A stretch of 24,868 bases of DNA, taken from Geobacter sp. (GTDB lineage: Bacteria > Desulfobacterota > Desulfuromonadia > Geobacterales > Pseudopelobacteraceae). The translations under genes and the position numbers were made by a program. The notes beneath the pieces are model-generated. The model was not told the DNA's origin, did not search any database, and worked only from the letters and a program-made list of their open reading frames with translations. Positions 14,799 to 22,866 of this stretch are shown here, piece by piece; within the stretch, counting starts at the first letter, position 1, and every line of letters begins with the position of its first letter. Location: the NCBI GenBank assembly GCA_027346925.1, contig DAIERH010000008.1, positions 1-24,868 on the forward strand, in the 5' to 3' direction.

Positions 14799-16364
14799 TT
14801 ACCGCCCAAGTTTCCTTTTGATCATCGACAGCACCTCCAACGCCTCCTCGGAACGCACCAGGCGGGCACAGACGGCGTAGACGGCCACGCCCGCACCTAT
14901 CGCCCCCCCGAGCGTCAGGGCCTTGAGCGCCTTGTGTCCGGCCAAGGACCAGTCGCACAACAAGCAGATGTAATATACCGACAACGCCATGGGCACGGCG
15001 GATATCAAGGCCTTCAGGCCGGAGACAACGACCCTGCGGCCGCCCAACAGCCCGATCTTCCGCCTCAGGAACCAGAGCAGCATGACCATGTTAGCGCAGG
15101 CGGAGAGCGTGGTTGCCAGTGCCAGGCCGCCATGCTTGAGCGGCCCCATCAGGGCCAGGCTGAAGCCGAGGTTGAGCAAAAAGGCGACAAAGGCCGTCCA
15201 GACCGGGGTCCGGGTATCGCCCAAAGCAAAAAAGGCCGGTGCCAGCACCCGCGTCAGTGCCACGAACGAGAGGCCGAGCGAGTAATACACCAGAGCCTGG
15301 GAGGAATTGACCGCCTTGGCATAATCGAAGGCCCCCCCCATGAAAAGCAGGCTGAAGATAGGGGTGGCACATACCAGAAGACCGGCCATGGCGGGAATGG
15401 TGATGAACAGGGTCAGGCGCAGGCCAAAGGTCAGCGACTCCTTCATCCCTGCCATATTCCCCTCGGCCGCCTGCCTGCTCATGGAAGGGAGCGCCGCCTG
15501 GGCCACGGAGACGGTGAAAACCCCCTGGGGGAACTCGAACAGACGCTGGGCATAGTAGAGATACGACACGCTCCCCTGGGGGAGCAGCGAAGCCAGGATG
15601 GCGCCCACGGCAATGTTCAGATAGTAGACGCCCACGCCAAAGACCGACGGGAGCATCAGCAGGGCGATGCGCCGTACTTCGGGGCGGCCGAAGCGGAAAC
15701 GCGGCCTAAGGGGAAAGCCATTGCTCCACAGGACCGGCAGTTGCAGAACCAGTTGCAGGACACCGCCGATCAGCACGCCAACCGCCAGGGCCGTGATGGG
15801 TACCTGGAAGAAGCCGCGCAACAGGAGCGCCGCCAGGATCATGGAGATGTTCAGAAAGACGGTGGATATGGCCGGGGTAAAGAAGTGGCGGACTGTGTTG
15901 AGTATCCCCATGCACAACGCCACCAGGCTGATGAAGAATATATAGGGGAACATCAGGCGGTTCAGCAGCACGGTCAGTTCGAACTTGCCCGGCGTGGCGT
16001 GAAATCCGGGAAACATCAAGCCAACGATCACCGGGGAGAAGATGATGCCGGCCAGGGCCACCCCGGCCATGACAATGGTCAGCAGGGTGAAGCAGATATC
16101 GGCCAGTTCGCGCGCATCCTCTTCACCACGCCGGGTCAGGGTGGCGGAGAAGGTGGGGACAAAGGCCGAGGTCAGCGCCCCTTCGGCAAAGAAACGGCGC
16201 AGCATGTTGGGTATCTGGAAGGCGGCGAAAAAGGCGTCGGTGGCAAAACCGGCCCCGAACAGTCGTGACACCACCATGTCACGTGCCATCCCCATGATGC
16301 GGGAAAGCATGGTGGCGCTGCCCAGGATTCCGGCGGCCCGGGCTATGTTGTGTTTTTCGGACAT
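14799..16364 (-). CDS. murJ: Lipid II flippase MurJ
   Basis: A 521-residue MviN/MurJ protein of the MOP exporter superfamily, with about 14 membrane segments; it moves the peptidoglycan precursor lipid II across the inner membrane. The typical opening is present: ILGSATMLSRIMGMARDMVVSRLFGAG, then ATDAFFAAFQIPNMLRRFFAEGALTSAFVP. ATG at 16364 gives this normal N-terminus; the ribosome binding site is weak. It is followed by the AT-rich gap with DnaA boxes and preceded by the response regulator gene across 129 bases. Confidence 0.95.
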   Translation of the reverse strand: MSEKHNIARAAGILGSATMLSRIMGMARDMVVSRLFGAGFATDAFFAAFQIPNMLRRFFAEGALTSAFVPTFSATLTRRGEEDARELADICFTLLTIVMAGVALAGIIFSPVIVGLMFPGFHATPGKFELTVLLNRLMFPYIFFISLVALCMGILNTVRHFFTPAISTVFLNISMILAALLLRGFFQVPITALAVGVLIGGVLQLVLQLPVLWSNGFPLRPRFRFGRPEVRRIALLMLPSVFGVGVYYLNIAVGAILASLLPQGSVSYLYYAQRLFEFPQGVFTVSVAQAALPSMSRQAAEGNMAGMKESLTFGLRLTLFITIPAMAGLLVCATPIFSLLFMGGAFDYAKAVNSSQALVYYSLGLSFVALTRVLAPAFFALGDTRTPVWTAFVAFLLNLGFSLALMGPLKHGGLALATTLSACANMVMLLWFLRRKIGLLGGRRVVVSGLKALISAVPMALSVYYICLLCDWSLAGHKALKALTLGGAIGAGVAVYAVCARLVRSEEALEVLSMIKRKLGR

Positions 16365-16422
16365 CAGGCAATAATCCGCGGCACGTGCCGATCACTACCT
16401 GCGACAACCGTTTTGCGACCAC

Positions 16423-16451
16423 CGCAACCGTGGCGTTGTTCCCACGTTGCG
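16423..16451. repeat. Imperfect inverted repeat upstream of murJ
   Basis: CGCAACCGTGG and CCCACGTTGCG can pair with one bulge around a short loop. There is no T run on either strand. It may fold in a transcript running from the response regulator gene into murJ. Confidence 0.45.
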
Positions 16452-16493
16452 AATGCCTGGGACAAACGCAACCACGCAGAGTGACATCCGATT

Positions 16494-16862
16494 TCAGGCA
16501 TGCCGTTCCAGAACCCTTTCCACGGAGAGTGAGATGGTATCCTGGAGATCCTCATCCTTCAGCAGATATTCATCCACCTCCTGCCCGAGGGCCACATCGT
16601 CGCTACCGGTCAGCAGAATGGCGGGAATGCCCGGTCTTGAGGCGCGGATCCGGCCGATCAGCTCCAGTCCGGTCATTCCCGGCATGTTCATATCGGAAAT
16701 GACCAGACCGATATCCGGTGCCGCGGCAAACTTGGTCAGGGCATCCTCTCCGCTCTCGGCGGTCTCGACCTCGTAGCCGTCCGCATCCAGTATGACGGCC
16801 AGCATCTCGGCGACAAACGGATCGTCATCCACCACCAGAATTCTGCATTTTCCCTCGCTCAT
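16494..16862 (-). CDS. Single-domain response regulator (REC)
   Basis: A 122-residue receiver without an output domain. The acidic pocket VVDDD (11-14), phosphoacceptor D57 (ISDMNMPGMTG), T85 and K102 are present. The segment between T85 and K102 is about five residues shorter than in CheY, and the lysine is followed by Asp rather than the usual Pro, so the alpha4-beta5 face is atypical. ATG at 16862 follows AAGGGATGG. It lies 89 bases downstream of the large GGQKF protein on the same strand, so it may be a phosphate sink or connector in the same pathway; no kinase is in view. Confidence 0.88.
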   Translation of the reverse strand: MSEGKCRILVVDDDPFVAEMLAVILDADGYEVETAESGEDALTKFAAAPDIGLVISDMNMPGMTGLELIGRIRASRPGIPAILLTGSDDVALGQEVDEYLLKDEDLQDTISLSVERVLERHA

Positions 16863-16951
16863 GGCACCATCCCTTTTCCGGCGGACCTGCCCATGCCCCG
16901 CAGGCTGCCTCGTATATTTTCAGGTAGTTCAGCTTTGTTCCCAAAATTTCG

Positions 16952-18607
16952 TCATCGTCCTGCCACAGCGATACGGTTTCTGCCCGCATTCCTGGCCTCT
17001 GCCAGGGCTTTTCCGGCCGCACTGTTGAGGGCGGCGACATCCTTGGCGTGAGGATAAACGGCGATCCCGCCGCTCAAGGTCAGATGGAACTCGCCATGAT
17101 GGCATTCGTGCAGGATCTTGGCAAAGCTCGCGCGTATCTCGTCCAGAACCGCAAAGGCCGCATCGGCGTCCGTCTCCGGCATGATCACCGCAAACTTCTG
17201 CCCACCGTACCTGCCGACCACATCAGCAGCCCTGACCCGCCGCTTGAGGAGCAGGGAGGCGATGACGATGACCCGGTCGCCGGTCAGGTAGCCATGCTTG
17301 TCGTTCACCGCCTGGAAATCATCCAGCTCGATGAGGGCGTAGGCGCAGGGAGTGGCGTTCTTTTTCGCGCGGATCAGCGCCAACTCCAGCTGTTCCTGGG
17401 TCTTGACCAGGTTGAAAAGGCCGGTCAGGCTGTCCCGCGCCATGAAGGTGCGCATGATACGCATCCGTTCGGCCCTGATGACGACCGACGAAATCAGGAA
17501 CTCGGGGCGGATCGGTTTGGTCAGGAAATCATCCCCGCCCATGCGGATGGCGTCCTGCTGTATGTCCACGCTGGTCTCGGCGGAGAGATACACGATCGGT
17601 ATGCCGTCGTAATCCTCGATCTGGCGGATCGCCCGGGCCAGTTCATGCCCGTTGCATCCCGGCATGTACATGTCGAGCAGCACCAGGTCGGGTCTGAATC
17701 CCACCATGTGTTTCAACACCTGCATGGGATCGTTGACGACCCTGGTGGTCATGCCGTATTCCTGAAGGATTGTTGCATGGAGTTCCGACAGTTCCACGTC
17801 GTCGTCGACGATAAGCACCCGGTACGGCTCCTTGATTGTGCCGAACGCCAGACTGTCGAGCTTTTCGATCAGGTCGCACATGGCCACCGGCTTGAGGAAA
17901 TAGGCCTCTCCGCCGGCCTGGACCGCCTTGAGGCGGGCCTCAAGGTGGTTACGCTGGGACATGAAGATGACCGGGATATCCGGTCCCCCTTCGCTTCTCA
18001 GCTCCATGATCGCGTCAGCGCCGGCAAAATCGCCCTCGGGAAAGCTTATATCGGCGATGATCACCGCCGGAGAGGAGAGCATGAGCGCCTTTTTCATTCC
18101 CTTCAGTTCGCTGTAGAAACGTACGTCATAGCCGAAGCACCCTATCTGGACCGCCAGGTGTTCGACCAGCGCGCTATCGTCATCAACGATAAAAACAAGC
18201 CTGTTGGTTTTTTCGGCAGTATCGCTCCGTGCTCCCACCTGGAGCACCCCGATCTGGACCGCGGCCTGTTCCGTGCGGGTAGCGGCGGATGTCGCCAACT
18301 CCTGCAATTTTATCCCGATCTTGCCCCTCACGGCTTGCGAGGGGGGCGAATTTCCCTCCAGCCCCTTGAGGGCGGTCTCCATCTCCCGCACCGTGGCGCC
18401 CAGGGCCGTAAAGCCGAACGATGGGGCCGACCCCGCCAGGGTATGCAGCAGGAGCACGAACCGCTTCATCTCCTCCGTGTCCGCCCCCAGCGCCTGTACC
18501 CTGCTCCAGCTCTCCCTGATCTGCTCCACCTTCCGGGGGAGTTGCTCTGCAAAGCTGTCCCGTAACCGTTGAAGCTTGTCTTTTGCGGAAACTGTCGTCT
18601 CTGCCAT
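16952..18607 (-). CDS. Hpt-REC-REC-GGDEF protein with degenerate active site
   Basis: A 551-residue paralogue of the protein at 4291-5964, with the same domain order. The Hpt-like domain has H55 (HTLAGSAPSFG). REC1 has DDD, D186 and K239. REC2 has DDD, D312 (LLDMYMPG) and K364. The GGDEF domain keeps DSLTGLFN, but the catalytic signature reads GGQKF (468-472) instead of GG[DE]EF, and the metal-binding aspartate of the D-x-D-x-F motif is E427 (ELDDF). It should therefore not synthesise cyclic di-GMP. The inhibitory-site motif RxxD (RAAD, 459-462) is retained five residues ahead, so it may act as a c-di-GMP receptor. The start is ATG at 18607, with GAGG eight bases upstream. Confidence 0.92.
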   Translation of the reverse strand: MAETTVSAKDKLQRLRDSFAEQLPRKVEQIRESWSRVQALGADTEEMKRFVLLLHTLAGSAPSFGFTALGATVREMETALKGLEGNSPPSQAVRGKIGIKLQELATSAATRTEQAAVQIGVLQVGARSDTAEKTNRLVFIVDDDSALVEHLAVQIGCFGYDVRFYSELKGMKKALMLSSPAVIIADISFPEGDFAGADAIMELRSEGGPDIPVIFMSQRNHLEARLKAVQAGGEAYFLKPVAMCDLIEKLDSLAFGTIKEPYRVLIVDDDVELSELHATILQEYGMTTRVVNDPMQVLKHMVGFRPDLVLLDMYMPGCNGHELARAIRQIEDYDGIPIVYLSAETSVDIQQDAIRMGGDDFLTKPIRPEFLISSVVIRAERMRIMRTFMARDSLTGLFNLVKTQEQLELALIRAKKNATPCAYALIELDDFQAVNDKHGYLTGDRVIVIASLLLKRRVRAADVVGRYGGQKFAVIMPETDADAAFAVLDEIRASFAKILHECHHGEFHLTLSGGIAVYPHAKDVAALNSAAGKALAEARNAGRNRIAVAGR

Positions 18608-18696
18608 GACCTGTGCCTCGCATTCAATCGGGATATGGATCTACCGGCAAAACGGGGCCCGAAAACGGGGCCCGGGCGGCATGCATCTACTCGACC

Positions 18697-20046
18697 TTAC
18701 GTCAGTCGTGCATCGGCCTCCGCATCGTTCAGCTCCACTGTCTCCAGCATGGCCGCCGCCTCGGCCTGGGGAAGCTCCTGAACATCGCGCAGCTTGCGCT
18801 CGATGGCACGGGTGCGCGTGGTGGCCTGATCGATGTGGTTACCCGCCTCTTGCAATTTTTTCCGGGTTTTTTCCAGCACCAGGCCGAACTTGGCAAACTC
18901 GGTGCGTACCGCGCCCAAGAGGTTCCAGACCTCGGCCGAACGCTTTTCAATGGCCAGGGTACGAAAACCGAGCTGCAGGCTGTTCAGCAGTGCCGCCAGG
19001 GTGGTTGGTCCGGTGATCACCACGCGGAAATCGCGCTGGAGCAGCTCGAACAGGCCGGGCCTGCGCAGCACCTCGGCGTAGAGCCCCTCGGTGGGGAGAA
19101 ACATCACCCCGAAGTCGGTGGTATGGGGCGGATCGAGATATTTGTCCCGGATGTTCCTCGCCATCTCGCAGACCGCCTTTTCCAGTTGTCTGGCAGCCTC
19201 TGCGGCAACCGGAACATCCCCCGACTCCTGGGCCTCCACCAGCCGCAGATAGTCCTCCTGGGGAAACTTGGCGTCCAACGGCAGCCAGACCATTCCCTCC
19301 TTCGTACCGTCCCGGCCGGGCAGCTTGAGGGCGAATTCCACCCGCTGACCGCTCCCTTTCCGCGTTTCCACATTCCCTTCGTACTGGCATGCTGTCAGGA
19401 TCTGCTCCAGCAGGCTTCCCAACTGGATCTCGCCGAACGTGCCGCGGGTCTTGACATTGGTCAGCACCTTTTTAAGGTCCCCCACGCCGCTAGCCAGGCT
19501 CTGCATCTCCCCCAACCCCTTCTGCACCAGTTCCAGGCGCTCGCTCACCAGCTTGAACGACTCGCCCAGCCGTTTTTCCAAGGTGTCGTGCAGTTTCTCG
19601 TCCACCGTGGCGCGCATCTGTTCCAGTTTGCGGGCGCTATCCTCCTGGATCAGCCGCAACCGCTCCTCCACCGTGTCGCGCAGCTTATCCATCCTGCCTT
19701 CGTTGCTGGCGGTCAGCGTCTTCAACTGGATGCTGAAGGTGTCCAACTGGTCCTTTTGCAGGCCGGCAATTTCGCTCATCCGCTTGAGTAGCGAATCCGC
19801 CAGGGCCGACACCGCGGCGCTGTTTTCCTCGCGCCCCTGGCGTGCCGCCAGCAACGACTCCTCGCGACTACGGGCCATTTGCTCGCGCAGCATGCGTTCC
19901 TGCCGCTCCAGCAGCCGTTCCAGGGCCTCGATCCGCGCTTCGAGGGCGTGGGTGCCGACACGTGCAAGCCGCACAAGAACAGCGGCGAGCAGGAGCACCG
20001 AGAGACACGATAAACCAAGACAAAGATAGACAAACTGTTCCTGCAT
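18697..20046 (-). CDS. rmuC: DNA recombination protein RmuC
   Basis: A 449-residue RmuC-family protein. It starts with an N-terminal membrane anchor (VYLCLGLSCLSVLLLAAVLV), then a long charged coiled coil (about residues 35-180), then the conserved RmuC nuclease-like core with FGEIQLGSLLEQIL, LPLDAKFPQEDY and DFGVMFLPTEGLY, and a final helical tail. RmuC limits inversion at short inverted repeats in E. coli; the biochemical activity is unproven. ATG at 20046 (MQEQFVYL) is preferred because the membrane anchor follows directly; a frame extension upstream would add 52 residues with no such logic. The promoter below supports this. Confidence 0.92.
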   Translation of the reverse strand: MQEQFVYLCLGLSCLSVLLLAAVLVRLARVGTHALEARIEALERLLERQERMLREQMARSREESLLAARQGREENSAAVSALADSLLKRMSEIAGLQKDQLDTFSIQLKTLTASNEGRMDKLRDTVEERLRLIQEDSARKLEQMRATVDEKLHDTLEKRLGESFKLVSERLELVQKGLGEMQSLASGVGDLKKVLTNVKTRGTFGEIQLGSLLEQILTACQYEGNVETRKGSGQRVEFALKLPGRDGTKEGMVWLPLDAKFPQEDYLRLVEAQESGDVPVAAEAARQLEKAVCEMARNIRDKYLDPPHTTDFGVMFLPTEGLYAEVLRRPGLFELLQRDFRVVITGPTTLAALLNSLQLGFRTLAIEKRSAEVWNLLGAVRTEFAKFGLVLEKTRKKLQEAGNHIDQATTRTRAIERKLRDVQELPQAEAAAMLETVELNDAEADARLT

Positions 20047-20121
20047 CAAATAGCACTTCCTCTTTGCCGCAGACGGCAACACAGTTTCTGTCGAACGCCA
20101 GCAACGGAGAGATGTGGCCGA

Positions 20122-20150
20122 ATCATACGTTCTCACAGCGTATTTCGCAA
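20122..20150 (-). promoter_or_regulatory. Sigma-70 type promoter of rmuC
   Basis: On the minus strand TTGCGA (20145-20150) and TATGAT (20122-20127) are 17 bases apart, giving a predicted leader of about 70 bases before the rmuC ATG at 20046. Confidence 0.55.
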
Positions 20151-20306
20151 GCGCTTTGATCGAAGCATGCCAGCACAAGGCATTCGTGGCAAAGGCATAC
20201 ACAGGTTACAGCCGTATGTCCAATATATTTCTGCACACGATGTCTGCACTAACAGGAATTACCTGCCATACATTGGTAAAAAAACAGTGTTCAGTACATT
20301 TAATTC

Positions 20307-20334
20307 TTGATTTATTGACAATCTCGTGTTTAAT
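20307..20334 (+). promoter_or_regulatory. Candidate promoter of the MucR-like gene
   Basis: TTGATT (20307-20312) and TTTAAT (20329-20334) are 16 bases apart. A better -35 match, TTGACA at 20315-20320, has no good -10 partner. The predicted start is about 35 bases ahead of the ATG. Confidence 0.45.
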
Positions 20335-20374
20335 AAAAACACTTCATTACCATGAATTCCAAACAGGAGGACTT

Positions 20375-20899
20375 ATGACTGCTACACTCGTAGAATTAAC
20401 GGCAAGTATTGTTTCCTCTCACGCGGCAGGTACCGAGATGTCGGGCGATGATCTGATCCAAGAGATCAACAAGGTATATGCCACGTTGAAAAAACTTGAG
20501 ACCGAGGGGGGGACGGCAGAGGCCGGCACTATTCCCAATGCCCCTGCCATGCCGCTCAAGAAGGCCTTTCAGAACGATCAGGTCAGTTGCCTGATCTGCG
20601 GCAAGACCGGTTTCAAGACCCTGACCCGCCACCTCAAGCAGGCCCATGACCTGAAGCCGGGGCAGTATCGCAAGCAGTTCAACATCCCGGCCAGCCAGTC
20701 CCTGACCGCCAAAAACTATTCGGAAGCGCGCCGCAAGGCCGCCAACGAGAACAATCTGGCCGCCAACCTGGAAAAGGCCCGCGCCGCAAGGGCAGCCAAG
20801 AAGGCAGGTGCCGTCAAGGCCGCCAAGCCAAAGGCAGCCGCCAAGCCGGCAAAAGCAGCCAAGCCGGTCAAAGCCAAGGCCCCGAAGGCAAAAGCCTGA
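20375..20899 (+). CDS. MucR/Ros-family regulator with histone-H1-like tail
   Basis: A 174-residue DNA-binding protein. Residues 1-45 form a helical N-terminal region like the oligomerisation part of MucR. Residues 70-105 hold the Ros/MucR zinc finger: C72-x2-C75, H86 and H91, followed by DLKPGQYRKQFNIP, the family's usual post-finger segment. From about 133 to the end the protein turns into an Ala/Lys/Pro-rich repeat (KAAKPKAAAKPAKAAKPVK) like bacterial H1 or HU-tail proteins; this tail is not part of typical MucR. MucR proteins bind AT-rich DNA and act as H-NS-like global silencers. ATG at 20375 has AGGAGG four bases upstream; upstream in-frame codons lack support. Confidence 0.88.
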   Translation: MTATLVELTASIVSSHAAGTEMSGDDLIQEINKVYATLKKLETEGGTAEAGTIPNAPAMPLKKAFQNDQVSCLICGKTGFKTLTRHLKQAHDLKPGQYRKQFNIPASQSLTAKNYSEARRKAANENNLAANLEKARAARAAKKAGAVKAAKPKAAAKPAKAAKPVKAKAPKAKA

Positions 20900-20903
20900 T
20901 CAT

Positions 20904-20931
20904 AAAAAAACCGCCCCACGGCGGTTTTTTT
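20904..20931. terminator. Bidirectional rho-independent terminator
   Basis: A7-CCGCC (20904-20915), loop CCAC and GGCGG-T7 (20920-20931) give a stem flanked by A and T tracts, so it can stop transcription from both the MucR-like gene and the convergent ksgA, whose stop codon overlaps its right edge. Confidence 0.92.
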
Positions 20932-21751
20932 ATGCCTTTTCCCTGCCTCCCGTAAGATGCCGCGACAGGGATGCAAACTCCTCAAGGGACAGCGTCTCTC
21001 CGCGGCGCTGTCCGTCTATCCCGCACACATCCAGCAGACGCCCGAGCTCATCGGGGGCAGCCAGTTCCGCAGCCTTCAGGCAGTTGAAGAGCGTCTTGCG
21101 GCGCATGGCAAAAGCCCCCTTGACCACGCGCCGGAACACCTCCTCGCTCCCCACGTCAACCCGTGGCTTGGGTAGCGGTACAAAGCTCACCACGACCGAA
21201 TCCACCTTCGGCCGGGGATGGAAGCAGCCGGGCGCCACGATAAACTCCCGGCGCATATCGAACCACAAGCCCAACAGCAGGGTGGTCACGCCGTAATCGG
21301 CACAGCCGGCCGAGGCCACCAGCCGTTCCCCCACCTCTTTCTGGAGCATCAGCACCAGCCGGGAAAAGTGCGCCCGCTGCTCCAGCAGACGGAACAGCAC
21401 CGGGGACGAGATATTGTACGGCAGGTTGGCAACCACCTTCCAGCCGCCGGGCAGATCTCCCAGTACCGCTGCGAGATCGATTGCCAGGATATCGCCATCC
21501 ACGACCGTAACCCGCGGGTTGCCCCGGTACTGCTCCGTCAGGGCTCTTGCCAGGACATGGTCGTATTCCACCACCACCAGTCGGGCGGCGCGCTGCGCCA
21601 ACTGTTCGGTCAAGGCCCCCCTGCCGGGCCCGATTTCCAGCAGCGCATCGTCGGGGCGAATCTGGGCACACCCGATAATCTTGTCGATGATATTCCGGTC
21701 CACCAGGAAATTCTGTCCAAGGGATTTGATGGGGGCACGCAGGCTACTCAT
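20930..21751 (-). CDS. rsmA: 16S rRNA dimethyladenosine transferase KsgA (RsmA)
   Basis: A 273-residue methyltransferase that dimethylates A1518 and A1519 of 16S rRNA during 30S maturation. Hallmarks are LGQNFLVD near the start, the SAM-binding LEIGPGRGALT, the acidic VVVEYD, and the catalytic NLPYNIS motif. The C-terminal RNA-binding part is full length. ATG at 21751 overlaps the tsaD stop in ATGA, so translation is probably coupled; the frame upstream of this start only reads antisense to no known product and inside tsaD. Confidence 0.95.
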   Translation of the reverse strand: MSSLRAPIKSLGQNFLVDRNIIDKIIGCAQIRPDDALLEIGPGRGALTEQLAQRAARLVVVEYDHVLARALTEQYRGNPRVTVVDGDILAIDLAAVLGDLPGGWKVVANLPYNISSPVLFRLLEQRAHFSRLVLMLQKEVGERLVASAGCADYGVTTLLLGLWFDMRREFIVAPGCFHPRPKVDSVVVSFVPLPKPRVDVGSEEVFRRVVKGAFAMRRKTLFNCLKAAELAAPDELGRLLDVCGIDGQRRGETLSLEEFASLSRHLTGGREKA

Positions 21752-22770
21752 CGCCCCCCATCCCCTACCCGGTCCATCTCCCAGGTGGCGGTGGCGTCGC
21801 TGTCCTGGGACGACTGCAGGCCGGTTGCCAGACAGAAGTCCCCGGCCACGGCCAGCATGGCGGCATTGTCGCCGCACAGCGCCGGGCTGGGGATATGCAG
21901 TTCGATACCCAGTTCTGAGGCCATGCGCCCCATGCGTGCCCGCAGACCACTGTTGCAGGCCACCCCTCCCGCCACGACCAGGCGTCGGCTGCCGGTCCGC
22001 CGCAGGGCCGCCTCGGTCTTGGCCGCCAGGACATCGCAGACCGCCTGCTGAAACGAGGCGCACAGATCGCTGGCCGCCTGGCTCGGGATAGTAACCGGGT
22101 TCTTGGCCACGTGCTGCAACATGGCGGTCTTGAGCCCACTGAAGCTGAAATTCAGGCTGGGGTCGTTGATCATGGGCCGGGGCAGGCGTACCGCCGCCGG
22201 GTTGCCGTGCCGGGCCAGGGCGTCGATCCGGGCGCCGCCGGGGTATTCCAGCCCCATGATCTTGGCCGACTTGTCAAAGGCCTCGCCGGCCGCATCGTCG
22301 ATGGTCCTGCCCAGGGTCTGGTAGCGCCCGATGCCCTCAACCCAATAGAGATGGGTATGGCCGCCCGAGACCACCAGCCCCAGAAAAGGAAACTCCACCG
22401 GCTGTTCCAGAAAGGCCGCCAGGATATGACCCTCGATGTGGTGCACCCCCACGAAGGGGATTCCGCGGGCAGAGGCCATGGCCTTGGCCACGGAGAGGCC
22501 AACCAGAAGCGCCCCGGCCAGACCGGGACCGCGGGTCACAGCAATCCCCTCGATGGCGGAGAGTTCCACGTCAGCATCGTGCAAGGCCTGGGTGACGACC
22601 GGCGCAATCATCTCCAGGTGTTTGCGTGAAGCGATCTCCGGCACCACGCCGCCGTATTCGGCGTGAATAGCCACCTGGGACGAAACGACCGAGGAGCGTA
22701 TCTCCCGGCCGTCGGCCACAACGGCGGCAGCGGTCTCGTCACAGGATGTTTCGATGGCTAGTAGAAGCAT
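21748..22770 (-). CDS. tsaD: tRNA t6A37 threonylcarbamoyltransferase TsaD
   Basis: A 340-residue ASKHA-fold enzyme that, with TsaB and TsaE, transfers threonylcarbamoyl from threonylcarbamoyl-AMP to A37 of ANN-decoding tRNAs. Visible motifs are LAIETSCDETAAAVV at the start, the metal-binding HHIEGH, LVVSGGHTHLY, and the C-terminal CGDNAAMLA. ATG at 22770 (MLLLAIETSC) has AAGGA six bases upstream; the ATG at 22794 has none. It overlaps ksgA by four bases. Its product, t6A, is the substrate of the MtaB encoded at 537-1826. Confidence 0.96.
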   Translation of the reverse strand: MLLLAIETSCDETAAAVVADGREIRSSVVSSQVAIHAEYGGVVPEIASRKHLEMIAPVVTQALHDADVELSAIEGIAVTRGPGLAGALLVGLSVAKAMASARGIPFVGVHHIEGHILAAFLEQPVEFPFLGLVVSGGHTHLYWVEGIGRYQTLGRTIDDAAGEAFDKSAKIMGLEYPGGARIDALARHGNPAAVRLPRPMINDPSLNFSFSGLKTAMLQHVAKNPVTIPSQAASDLCASFQQAVCDVLAAKTEAALRRTGSRRLVVAGGVACNSGLRARMGRMASELGIELHIPSPALCGDNAAMLAVAGDFCLATGLQSSQDSDATATWEMDRVGDGGR

Positions 22771-22781
22771 TGATATTCCTT

Positions 22782-22852
22782 GCCACAGAGCCACAGAGGC
22801 ACGGAGAACCGCAGAGCCTTTCCAAAACTCTGAGCCTCCGTGCCTCTGTGGC
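22782..22852. repeat. Palindromic intergenic repeat
   Basis: GCCACAGAGGCACGGAG (22790-22806) and its exact complement CTCCGTGCCTCTGTGGC (22836-22852) are separated by 29 bases that contain an inner CAGAG/CTCTG stem. A partial copy of the left arm (GCCACAGAG, 22782-22790) precedes it. Repeats with this ACAGAGGCACGGAG core are, as I recall, common in intergenic regions of Geobacter and some other bacteria. It lies in the phoH-tsaD gap, in the transcript. Confidence 0.85.
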
Positions 22853-22866
22853 AGATTACACCATGA

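Larger units (their letters stand above)
20047..20374. other. Divergent intergenic region between rmuC and the MucR-like gene
   Basis: A 328-base region with no supported gene. The rmuC promoter lies in its left half and the promoter of the MucR-like gene in the right half, which is rich in A and T with many TA steps (about 20220-20345). AT-rich DNA upstream of its own gene would be a natural autoregulatory target for a MucR-type protein, but I see no defined operator. Confidence 0.6.

Noticed and set aside
14934..16268. A 444-residue plus-strand open frame across murJ
   Set aside because: Antisense to murJ, extremely rich in Gln, Gly and Arg with no membrane segments or known motifs; a shadow frame.
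17048..18565. A 505-residue plus-strand open frame across the GGQKF gene
   Set aside because: Antisense to a protein with recognisable Hpt, REC and GGDEF motifs; no independent support.
18613..19791. A 392-residue plus-strand open frame across rmuC
   Set aside because: Antisense to rmuC and without recognisable domains or start signal.
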